From NCBI GenBank assembly GCA_027604685.1, contig JADHYX010000355.1, forward strand, positions 1 to 23,022: DNA of 23,022 nucleotides. The letters run 5' to 3'. Origin of the DNA: Lobulomyces angularis. Taxonomy: Eukaryota > Chytridiomycota > Chytridiomycetes > Lobulomycetales > Lobulomycetaceae. A program made the translations under genes and the position numbers. Shown here piece by piece: positions 9,999 to 18,713 of the stretch. Within the stretch, counting starts at the first letter, position 1, and each line of letters starts with the position of its first letter. Below the pieces are notes generated by a model, which ran no database searches, had not been told where the DNA came from, and saw only the letters and a list, made by a program, of their open reading frames with translations.

Positions 9999-10308
9999 TT
10001 AAAGTTATTTGATAACTTTAAATTTTAACTATAGAAAACTTTACTAATTAGTATACCTTGCTTAAGTTATCTTTATGGAAGTTCTCAATGCTTACATTAT
10101 TTATGGGACTAATTTTTAGGTAGCATTACGACATTATTATCCATTATATAGGCTTTATTATTAATGATAATATAAGAGATACCATTTCGGTTATCTTTTG
10201 TATATGCTTTTACCTTCCGTCCCCATTATATCTTTTCTATTTAAATTTAAACAAATTTCTGCAATTTTTACTACTTATTATAACATAGTTAAAGGGAGTC
10301 ACAATTCT
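9999..10308. other. Short spacer between convergent plasmid genes
   Basis: About 300 bases between the RNA-polymerase stop and the last recognisable DNA-polymerase-like codons. Nothing recognisable is present. In an intact invertron both genes end in this central region. Confidence 0.4.
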
Positions 10309-10334
10309 TTTATATTTAATTATATTTACTGAAG
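10309..10334. repeat. 26-bp direct repeat, copy 1
   Basis: The 26 bases are identical to 10369-10394, with a 60-bp period. On the - strand each copy encodes SVNIIKYK at the decayed 3' end of the DNA polymerase, so the repeat reflects a local duplication there. Confidence 0.85.
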
Positions 10335-12009
10335 GTCTATTATAGATAATTATCTTCTCAATATTTTCTTTATATTTAATTATATTTACTGAAGTGTATG
10401 GTATTATGCTAGTATTTATTATTATATTATCAGAATTAATAATAAATGGTTTAGTAATGACATGATTATTTTCAATAAGGAATTGTCTTTTATTATATTT
10501 TTTTTGATATTTTTATCAATATATTTATAATAAATATTAAAAGATTTATCCGATTTAAACATACCTTGATTAAGAATTAGAATTTTATCAATATTATTAC
10601 TATATGATTTCAACAGATCTTTCATAGTATTAAAAGCAAATTGAACACCTTCAATAATTTCAATTATTTCATAACCCACATTAGCATTCAAAGCTGCTTT
10701 AAGTTCTTCAGATAAGTACCAAGCTTCCCATTCACCAAGGGGTGTAATCAATTTACTCTTTCTTACAGGCTACAAAGGTTTATGGATATAAGAAGTAGTT
10801 CTAATTTTAACTTTAATATAACCAAAGAAAAGAATCCAAATCAATATTACCTTTAACTTCAACTGGATTACCCACAGGCATATCCTTCAACATAGCGAAA
10901 GGATAAAGATAATTAACATCATAATAGAACAAATTTTCCCCAAAAGTTTCATAAACATCAACCAATCCACCATAATAACCTCCTTCCTATTATTCAAAGA
11001 GAGAACCTTTAATAATAGGAACATTAAAATCTTTCTTATAAAAATTAGAAAGATATACTTTCATAGCCAAACTAGGCAAAAATACAGAAGAAGTTATATT
11101 AAGAGAAAATTTATTATAAATAGATTTACTAACTTTAAACAAAATATTATAAAGAGCCATTAGATCCAAATGCAAATATTTAATAGTTTCATTTTTAAGA
11201 GACCAATTATTAACAATTTCCACATAAATTTTCTCTTCTTGATTAAAATGATCTATAGGAGTGATGCCAATATAATTAAGATTAGAAGCATTAGGGAAAG
11301 TATAAGGGAAATAACCTTTTTTATAAGAAATTTGCATACTATTGCAAAGATCTCTCAAGGAATTAGGCAATAACATATAAGAATCCAATATAATAAATAT
11401 AAAAGGTTTTTTAGAATTATTAGGATTAGGAATAGTAATTTTAATAGAAATAATAGCATTATATTTATTTTTAAGAATTTTAATTGTACCAAAACTATGA
11501 AGAATAGGTAGAATAAATTTTATATAAAATTTCCCCTAATTATGTGCATAAAAAGTAAAACCATAATATTTAGGTATAAGAAGATTTTGAAACATCAATT
11601 TAATAATATTAAGATTAGGAAAATCAGAAGAATACCAAGTAGTAGGAAATAGAAGAGATGTAGAGAATAAACCACAAGCATAGGATATGAATTTATCATT
11701 AACATCAATAAAACATTCGATATCAAAAACCAAGAATTTATTATTATAAAAAGTCTCTTTTTTAATAGGTTTCAATAAAGTTGTATTAGTCAATTTTTCA
11801 TTTTTAAAACAAATATTATTCATAAAATAATGTTTATGAATAAAGTTTTTATATTTTTCAATTCTACAAAAAGAATTCAAATCAACAATATTAGTATCTT
11901 CATAAGTAGAAATTATAATATTATTAAAAGAAATCCAGATAAGATGAGAATCGACATTAATAACAATTTTATAAATAGATTTTTTTAATTTAATAGGTAT
12001 TATACACAC
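10310..12009 (-). pseudogene. dpo: Linear-plasmid family-B DNA polymerase, broken
   Basis: A protein-primed type DNA polymerase as in fungal mitochondrial linear plasmids. Reading leftwards: Exo I FDIECFID at about 11727, Exo II HNLGKFY at about 11535, Exo III YLHLDLMAL near 11200, GGYYGG near 10980, polymerase motif [14 protein letters not shown] at 10926-10891, then LPVRKSKLITPLGEWEAWYLSEELKAA-type sequence from about 10772. TAG codons at 11538, 10989 and 10772 read as Leu. It is broken by TAA at 10992, a one-base frameshift near 10828, and at least one more frame change near 10470. Motif B (KxxxNSxYG) and motif C (DTDS) are not found. Exo II has Tyr where the metal-binding Asp belongs, and motif A has Tyr in place of Ser. 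TAA lies just upstream of the GTG at 12009, and the usual N-terminal terminal-protein domain is missing. Confidence 0.9.
10369..10394. repeat. 26-bp direct repeat, copy 2
   Basis: Identical to 10309-10334 and 60 bp away. This copy follows the segment resembling the conserved SIPxxxxITxY region of plasmid DNA polymerases. Confidence 0.85.
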
Positions 12010-12051
12010 CTTTTTGGACCCTTAAAAAATATTTCTACTGAGGCACCTTAT

Positions 12052-12150
12052 AAGAGATATATCTCTTTTACCTCATATACTTTATTATCGATCTCCTTGT
12101 TACAATTGATTCTTAGGGATCGAGATCATGTTAGATCTCCCTCCAGTAAT
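12052..12150. promoter_or_regulatory. Cluster of hairpins upstream of the DNA polymerase
   Basis: Within about 100 bases there is a perfect 16-nt palindrome (12052-12067, AAGAGATATATCTCTT) flanked by GAGG/CCTC. A TCGATCTCC/GGGATCGA stem with one bulge follows, then a GAGATC/GATCTC stem near 12122-12139. They sit where the promoter and right end of the plasmid would be expected, but a role is only inferred. Confidence 0.35.
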
Positions 12151-12297
12151 TATCTTGGTATAATAATTATGGTGAGAATTACATTTGATCTTATTTAAAT
12201 ATTTCAATAAGCATTATTACCAATATTAATCTATGTAACGATATATGTAAACGGAGAGAGTGAGATAATAATGCATAATCCAATGATTAAATATAAT

Positions 12298-12322
12298 AAA
12301 TAACGCCGCCAGTGTAAGTAAA
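12298..12322 (-). repeat. 25-bp GGCGGCGTTA element, copy 1
   Basis: Matches the reverse complement of 22089-22113 at 23 of 25 positions, the difference being AG versus GA in the middle. GC-rich core in AT-rich non-coding DNA. Confidence 0.65.
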
Positions 12323-12763
12323 TACATGATAATTATTAGAATATATAGTGGAAGTAGGGGGAATAATGAATTAAGAGATGAACCAGGATTAATAGGGATA
12401 TTAGTATCATTACTATCTAGTAATGATGATAATAACTCATAGCATTTATGATAATAATACAGAGAATAAATAATATGATAGTTAAATACGTTATAATTAA
12501 TACAATAATAAAGTTAGTTCATTATATCCATACCATTTAATTTTTATATAATACGTAAAAATGCAAATGGAACAACAGAGATAAGTCCTATTTATATATC
12601 GTGTTTATTATATATTGGAATATTAAAGTCCTAAATGCAATTTAAATTGCACCCGAATTATAAATATGCTTTTATGTGTTATAGCTATAAAAACATCGTC
12701 TATAAATATATTATTTATAGGTTATTTTTAAAGTGAACCTATTTTATCCGACTCAACATTTGC

Positions 12764-12775
12764 TGCGTAGCCGGG
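12764..12775 (-). repeat. GC dodecamer, near copy (TGCGTAGCCGGG)
   Basis: Differs from the consensus by one added G (TGCGTAGCCGGGT). Its flank ATTTGCTGCGTAGCCGG resembles that of the copy at 13015 (ATTTGTTGCGTAGCCGG), so these two copies share more than the core. Confidence 0.65.
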
Positions 12776-13014
12776 TAACAATATTTAGAATCCTAATAAA
12801 ATGCTTCTGTTATAGCTTATCTAAATATTAGGACACCTTGATTGTTCATGTTAGCGCTTGTTATTTTTACTTGTGTGAAGAGCATCGTGACAACTGCAAC
12901 CAGGTATAAATGCTAATTATCTAAAACTACTTTTTCCATAATATAGCTCCTTTAACGACTTTGTCAACTGTAGTTACTATACCTAAATAGCCTGTTTTAG
13001 GAATTTCAATTTGT

Positions 13015-13026
13015 TGCGTAGCCGGT
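13015..13026 (-). repeat. GC dodecamer, copy 4 (TGCGTAGCCGGT on +)
   Basis: Exact copy. Flanking homology extends to the near copy 251 bases upstream. Confidence 0.75.
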
Positions 13027-13275
13027 GAACCCTAAAGGTAATCTCACCCTTAATAACGCGTTGTTACACAACAACGTATTTAAGGTAATCACAATACTAT
13101 TTAGTTGATTTATAGCCATTTGTTGGACCAACCTTATAATTTAGGTATTAATAATAGACCCTTATGAGTGAGCCACCTTTATTTGTGGTAAAATGCTTTT
13201 ATGTGTTATGTAAATATAAGCAAAATAAAGGAGTTCATAAAAATGTAATTTTATATATCTGGTTTCACGGTTGTA

Positions 13276-13287
13276 ACCGGCTACGCA
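13276..13287 (+). repeat. GC dodecamer ACCGGCTACGCA, copy 5
   Basis: Exact copy in opposite orientation to the one at 13015, giving an inverted pair about 260 bases apart that could support inversion or hairpin formation. Confidence 0.75.
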
Positions 13288-13874
13288 ATAGTACATAACC
13301 AGTTATAGGGATAATAAGGAAATCTGTAAAATATTTATGGGACTATAAACTATAAATGATAAAAGTATAGCATAAATATAAAATGCTAAAATACTACCAA
13401 TAAATATTAGGTAGTAGTTATTAAATAAAGACAAATACTTATTGTATGTTATGGTAGGGGAAAATAGATAACTTGCAAACAGTATTATCTTGAGTATTCA
13501 TATAGATAGGTAGGGGGTATCTTTTATAAAAACTATGTTACTATATTAATTAAAGGAGTAATAATTATAATTAATTTCAATAAGGTTTAAGAAAAAGAAT
13601 CCAATTATTGATTGAATAAATAATAAGCATTAACCATTAACACTTAGGTTATATATAAATAAGGATACTTATAAAGTTGCCGTTATTAAAGTACTAATCC
13701 AATATTGGCACTACATTAAATATTTAAGACAAGATTGTAAGTTATTCTTAATAAATTCTCTCATTTTATTATTAATAAATCCCCGCTGTTACTTTGGCTT
13801 CTCTTGCTATGAATACTTTTTAGAACTAAATATTATAATCCCAATATAATTATTCCTAAAAGAAATTTTAATGA

Positions 13875-15225
13875 AAAGCTTATTATGGTGGACTGGTTGG
13901 TATTTTAGTGAAGAAATATGCTCGTACATTAGGTTATACTTGTACTTTTATTCAAGGTTATTTATTTAAATTGGATTTTAGAGGTAGAATCTATTGTATT
14001 AATTATAGTTTAAATTATCAAAGTTCCAAAATTATAAGATCAAGTATTCTTTTACCTATTTGGAGTAATATTGTAAATATAGATGATCATTTACATATTC
14101 TTTATTGTATAATACAAAATGATAAATATAATTCAAAATATATTATTAATTCTAATTTTAAGCTCCTATATAATATTAATGAAATTATTAATATATATTA
14201 AGAGATCTTCTATTAATCATTCTTATATAAATAAAGCTGATAATTCTTAGGATATTTTGAATTGCTTTAGCTGAATTAAAACATATTAATAATTTTTAGA
14301 ATAATAAACAATATATTAATATATTGAATTGCTTTTGTTAAACAATATAATCTTCCTTATGATGCATCTATAAAATACATATAAGACTTTATATACAAGA
14401 TTCTTTGATTGTGTGCTATTCAATTGATTTTATATGCGTGATAAAAATTAGGGAATACAAGTTAATATTACTGAACCTAAAGGTCCTCAATTGAGGGATA
14501 TTTATAGTGTATTTACGAAGTTGGTAATAAAATTTTTTAATTCTGACCATATATATTAGAATCATATTTATGATTTTATTTCTTATGGTGGTAATTTTAG
14601 GAAACTTATTAAAGCTTTTCTAATACCATATGGATATGGTTTAACTAAAAGGTGGTTATATTCTTAAATTTAATAATTGTTTTTCATATACCTTTTAATA
14701 AGGCTAGTTAAATTTTAAAGCATTATGTTCTATTCTATTAATATTTATTATCCTGGCTAGGTAATAGCCAGGGAATAGCTTGATGAATGTAATATAACTA
14801 AATTTAACATAATGAATGATAAAAGTTTTACAATTCATAATAAATATAAAGAATCAATCATAAAACATATTTCTAATGAATTCTAAATTTATTAAAAATT
14901 AGTACTAAAGAATATTTAGATCAAGACGAAATTACACAAAATAGTGGTGTTAATTATATACATGCATAGGATGCTTATGTCGTACGTATAATTTTAATAA
15001 ATTTCCAGCTTGCGCGCTTGCGCGGTCTTACCAATACATGATAGTTTTGGTATTCATATTCACTAGTTTAATGATTTAAGGAAGTAAATGATAAATATTT
15101 ATATCCTTGAATTTAATCATTAGGATAATATTCATTAGAAATATAATAATAAAATTGTTTTGCATAATCATAAATATGATTCTTAGGAATCTTCTGATAT
15201 TAAGGAAGCTATTATTATTAATTAA
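13875..15225 (+). pseudogene. Second plasmid-type RNA polymerase, heavily decayed
   Basis: T7-family RNA polymerase landmarks appear in the right order but in shifting frames: LFKLDFRGRIY (Asp at 13974), AFVKQYNLPYDAS ending near 14369, CAIQLILY from 14412, MRDKNLGIQVNITEP then RDIYSVF from 14434, FRKLIKAFLIPYGYG near 14600, NYIHALDAYVV near 14955, and motif C IHDSFGIHIH from about 15034. A C-terminal piece (LESSDIKEAI near 15185-15215) carries several TAG codons read as Leu. Damage includes TGA at 13872, TAA at 14199, 14665 and near 15091, a 42-nt insertion splitting motif A (14370-14411), and a GC cluster between the two last conserved blocks. It differs in sequence from the copy at 7618-9998 (HDSFG versus HDCFG, PYGYG versus PYGVT), so it comes from a different plasmid lineage, not a recent duplication. 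Confidence 0.82.
15005..15025 (-). repeat. GC cluster of CGCGCAAG units inside the RNA polymerase relic
   Basis: On the - strand this reads CCGCGCAAGCGCGCAAGCTGG, two octamer units ending in CTGG, the same as the end of the 15941-15977 array. It falls between the HALDA and IHDSFG blocks of the relic and shifts the frame, as expected of an insertion. Confidence 0.85.
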
Positions 15226-15940
15226 TAATACCCTTTTTATAATATCTGATATGTTTAGGCTTTATTTAGTTAATAGTTGGGATTTCTTCTAAGAGAGTAA
15301 TATTTACCCAAACCAATTTGTTGCATTAATAATTTCTTTTTTTTCTCTATAAACATTATAATACGTAAAAATGACCTTTAAGCCATTTAAAGCATAAAAA
15401 TAACATTTTAACAATATTGCCATTAAAAACATAATTGCTTTAGTCATTTTTATTAAGGCCATCATTTATTATATATTAGGCATGTAAAAAATAGATATGA
15501 ACATTATTAAGTCCTTTTTTTTAATAATATAATTACATTTATATATGTTATTTAATAAGCATTTTGCTTTCTGTATTTTATATATTAATATATTTTAGTA
15601 ATCTATTACGCATTACAATATAAATAATAAGCATAATGTATTATACATTACATATAGAAAGAAGAAGCAATTTATAGGTATAATAATTATTATATTTACT
15701 TATTTTCTTCCTTATTAGAGAATTGAGTGGAAGATGAATTAATATATGTACTTGATAGAGAAGAATCACCTTCTCAGAATTTTAGTATTATATATGGAGA
15801 TAGTATCAGGCATAAAAAACACAAAATATTTTATAAAATTGATTCTAATATTCCACCTCTTTAATGAATAAAATTTAAGCAATTTCTTGAGGTTAAAAAT
15901 GTTAAAAATAAATTATATTGAGTTATCTTAGGAAGTTAGA
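15226..15940. other. Non-coding stretch
   Basis: About 700 AT-rich bases. Nothing recognisable except a 17-bp word, TATAATACGTAAAAATG (near 15358), that also occurs near 12547. Confidence 0.5.
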
Positions 15941-15977
15941 ACGCGCAAGCGCGCAAGCGCGCAAGCGCGCAAGCTGG
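15941..15977 (+). repeat. GC octamer array, four CGCGCAAG units ending CTGG
   Basis: Four tandem copies of GCGCAAGC/CGCGCAAG followed by TGG. Same unit and same end as the cluster at 15005-15025 in the opposite orient­ation, and the same CTGG end as the arrays at 1354 and 6222. Confidence 0.9.
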
Positions 15978-16094
15978 TATTTTGGAATAAATAATGATCT
16001 CCTATAATGTATTAAATATGGTACTTGTTCTCTTGTATCCTTTGTTATCTAGGATGATGCTTATTCATGTATGGTGATATTATCGAGGACTTAA

Positions 16095-16484
16095 TTAATG
16101 TATGGTTATTTTACATATTATGCATCTTACCTTTTTGTACTTGGTTTTACTGTAGTAGAAGGCCAAGTACAAAATATCATGAGCTCCACTGAAGTTCTCT
16201 AGTATTGCATATAGTTCAGCAAGATATAGACGAGATGATAATATATTATCATATTTATTGTTTAGACTCTCAAGAATATTAATTTGATCTTCCTCAGTCA
16301 TTATGTAAATCCACTATCACAAAAAGGATAGCCATTCTTGATCGTAATTATATATAATAAATGTTGTCATACCAGTTTCAGATTCTTTTGTTATCCTTAA
16401 TACATCGTTTTTTACCCTTTTTAATTGCTCTTTTATTAACATAATAGTATTATATATTGTAAAGTATTTATCCAGTAAAATCAT
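16095..16484 (-). CDS. Unrecognised reading frame with one in-frame TGA
   Basis: The - strand frame starts at ATG 16484 directly after TAA, is open for 55 codons, meets TGA at 16317-16319 and then a TAG, and continues from about 16313 to TAA at 16095 (130 codons in all). The first part is charged (KEQLKRVKNDVLRITKESE) and contains DQEWLSF. The second has a pattern like one TPR helix pair (LAELYAILENFSGAHDIL), suggested by spacing only. The last 28 codons overlap the 64-bp hairpin repeat, so its C-terminus (HDILYLAFYYSKTKYKK) is shared with the frame at 18714-19067. Codons are varied (TTC, TAC, GCC, ACC), unlike chance AT-rich DNA. It could be a relic of a plasmid or transferred gene, or a real gene reading TGA as Trp. 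No family is recognised. Confidence 0.35.
16118..16181. repeat. 64-bp hairpin repeat, copy 1
   Basis: Identical to 18722-18785 over 64 bp. It contains a perfect 12-bp stem: TTTTGTACTTGG (16133-16144) pairs with CCAAGTACAAAA (16163-16174) around an 18-nt loop whose edge can add G-U and A-U pairs. Hairpin elements that move are known from Allomyces and related mitochondrial DNA; kinship is not shown. Confidence 0.9.
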
Positions 16485-16730
16485 TTAATAAAAATATATT
16501 AAAAATATATAATAAGTAATATTCTTTAATTTTAGATAATTAAGAATATAAATTAAAAGTTAAAACAATTACTTATCTTAACACTCTTGTGCAGAAGCTG
16601 TTTGTTTTCAAATTTGTAATTGGATATTATTCTTTATTTGCTATATATTTTAATAATTCCTCTTTAAAAGTAATATAGTTAGCATTTTATATCACTTATA
16701 TAAGTCAATAAGTCTATATTATCCCTTGTT

Positions 16731-17263
16731 TTAATAATTTGCATCCTCTTTTATATTTTCATAAGTACTATCAACAATTTCCTTAAATTTAGATAAACTC
16801 TCTATGATCTCACTAGATATTATATATTTATTAGAATTAATATTTTTCACCATAATATTTTCAAAGAAATAATTGTATGAATAGTTTATTATTTTATTAC
16901 CTTTTACAAAATCATTGAATATTTCTTCATAGAAGTAGGGAGATTTACCAATAACAGATCTCATATTTCTAAAATGCTATAATGTATCCTTGATCTCTAT
17001 CTTGTAATATATTAGATTCGTTAGACATGACATCACTAAGAATTAGAATTATACAAATAATATCTAGTCTTATTAATTCTTTATCAATAGTAATTTTATT
17101 TTAAGATAATTGCTTTTGTTGCAATATAAACAGAATCCTTAAAATTTTCATGACAATACCAGTGAGATTCCGGTCCTATACCTAAATTTTCTAATACATT
17201 TATGTTAGTAATGATAATATGCCTATATATACCGAGTTTTATGATAAATAATAATTGAAAATA
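16731..17263 (-). pseudogene. Unrecognised protein relic in three successive frames
   Basis: Three overlapping - strand frames follow each other with protein-like content: 17263-17099 (contains GIGPESHWYCHENF), 17100-16948 (ITIDKELIRLD, SDVMSNESNILQDRDQG), and 16964-16731 (MRSVIGKSPYFYEEIFNDFV, ending TAA). The switches fall at A- and T-rich runs near 17097 and 16962, which is how a single gene of about 175 residues would look after two small indels. Content is mixed and charged rather than a membrane protein. I recognise no family; no conserved motif fixes a function. Plasmid accessory protein, decayed intronic ORF or transferred DNA are all possible. The 78-codon last piece has its own ATG at 16964. 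Confidence 0.35.
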
Positions 17264-17484
17264 TCATAAAATTGCCGTGTGATAAAGGAGCTATTACCTT
17301 TTTATTGTAAATAAATTAAAAAATAAATAATTGTAATAAAGATATGTGATTAATAATTGTTATTATTAATTACATAGGTATAATAACGATAGGGATAATA
17401 GGGAGGATAAAATAAGAAAGGATATTAAGTAAACAAATATTAATATATATAAAAGTTTAAATATATTAGTAAAAGCATAAAATA

Positions 17485-17811
17485 GGTGAGTCAGAAACAA
17501 GATATATATGATTAATTTCTGGGCTATTTAGTATAATGTAAAATTTATTAGGGATGATACCTTATAGTTTTACAGTCTCATTTTAGTATAACATTAGGGA
17601 TGAGTGTAGCGATAGTGATATCAGTAACGATCTTAGGATTAATAAAACATATTTAGTATATTAATACCATAAGGAACTCCAATATATTTAGTACCAGTAG
17701 TATCATTATTATAACTATTGTCATTCGTAGCGAAAGCAATAAATTTAGGAGGCAAATTGTTTAGCAGGTCGTACATTATTGAAGATATCTTGTAAATAGC
17801 AAATAGTTTAA
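17485..17811 (+). pseudogene. atp6: ATP synthase F0 subunit 6 (a subunit), broken fragment
   Basis: Atp6 forms the proton half-channels against the c-ring. Conserved pieces in order: LISGLFSIM, NLLGMIPYSFT (17542), SHFSITLGMSVAIVISVTILGLIKH (around 17576-17650), GTPIYLVPVVSLL (17673-17711), LLSFVAKAINLG (17715-17750) and ANCLAGRTLLKI (about 17752-17790). They occupy several frames. TAA interrupts at 17539, 17670 and 17712, the last at the position normally occupied by the conserved Glu before LLSF. A deletion between INLG and ANCLAG removes the segment that carries the essential Arg (LGxRLF). The N-terminus and the last helices are missing. It is therefore inactive, and an intact atp6 is expected elsewhere. 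Confidence 0.85.
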
Positions 17812-18713
17812 TAGTTCCATTACATATTTAACAAATAATTCGTCTTAATATCTCTCACGGTTTAACTAACGGCTACTTCTTTAATCTACCCGATCATTTG
17901 CATCCCTATAAAATATATTGTTATAACAATATATTTAGAGAATGCTTAATAAAAAGTAAATAAAAATACTGTATTGAAAGCATTTAATGATATCATACAT
18001 ATAAGTTAATGCATCTTTATTTAATAGATGTCATTTATAGGAAATTAGGAAGGTAATTTATTAGAGATAATAATTATCACATAAGACATTGATAAAAGTA
18101 ATAATATATCAAGTTTGCAAAAAAGATATGAACAATTTTCAGATATAATACTTTATCTATCCTATCTTATTATGCATTTAAATCTATATAAGTTTATAAA
18201 TTACATATTTAACAATATATATCATGTAAACTTTTTACTTTTTATTAAGTTTTTTGTATAAAGTGCTTATCATAATGAATCATATAAGAAATAATTTCGG
18301 CATACCTATCTATGATGGAAGATACTAATTATAAGTGCATAAAATATACGGCTATATCATTAGCTATACTGGTTAAATAGTTAATCAATAAAGCTATAAA
18401 GTAGTTTATTACATAACTATCCTTTAACAATAATGTAAAAACATTAAATATTATTGATTAAATAAATTTGCGCCTAGTATTTATATAATGTATTTATAAT
18501 TATGATATATTTTTACAGTAACATGCTAATTTAAATCACTTTATACAAAATTATTTAATGATCATCTATAAATGATTTATTATGATGCATTAATAAAGTT
18601 TCATATAGCATTATAATGATAAACTTATTTTGTATTACATTATCTTTGCTTGATCATCATCGGACATTTATATACTTATATTACTTTGCAAACGAGGCAG
18701 GGAGTATAATACT
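17812..18713. other. Non-coding stretch after the atp6 relic
   Basis: About 900 AT-rich bases. One 44-codon + strand frame (17832-17960, with GLTNGYFFNLPDHLHPY) has varied codons, but I cannot assign it and chance is possible. Otherwise nothing is recognised. Confidence 0.45.

Larger units (their letters stand above)
12151..13870. other. Non-coding stretch with GC dodecamers
   Basis: About 1.7 kb without a recognised gene. It holds the GGCGGCGTTA-type repeat (12298-12322) and two exact and one near copy of the TGCGTAGCCGGT dodecamer. A 17-bp word ATGCTTTTATGTGTTAT occurs twice, near 12667 and 13194. Short open frames are present on both strands, but none shows a known motif. Confidence 0.5.

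Noticed and set aside
11170..11373. 67-codon + strand frame
   Set aside because: Antisense shadow of the DNA polymerase Exo III region.
6700..12800. Terminal inverted repeats bounding the integrated plasmid
   Set aside because: By eye I compared about 200 bases upstream of the RNA polymerase with the reverse complement of the region beyond the DNA polymerase and saw no convincing match. They may be lost or further out.
15107..15292. 61-codon + strand frame
   Set aside because: Overlaps the C-terminal part of the second RNA polymerase relic, which is read in another frame with TAG as Leu.
6222..15977. CRISPR-like arrays
   Set aside because: The octamer arrays are direct tandem repeats without spacers, in a mitochondrial genome.
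16100..16140. Possible nuclear-type splice site (AAGGTAAGA on -) at the end of the shared HDIL...KK segment
   Set aside because: No matching exon structure or acceptor is visible, and the word is part of the 64-bp hairpin repeat in both copies.
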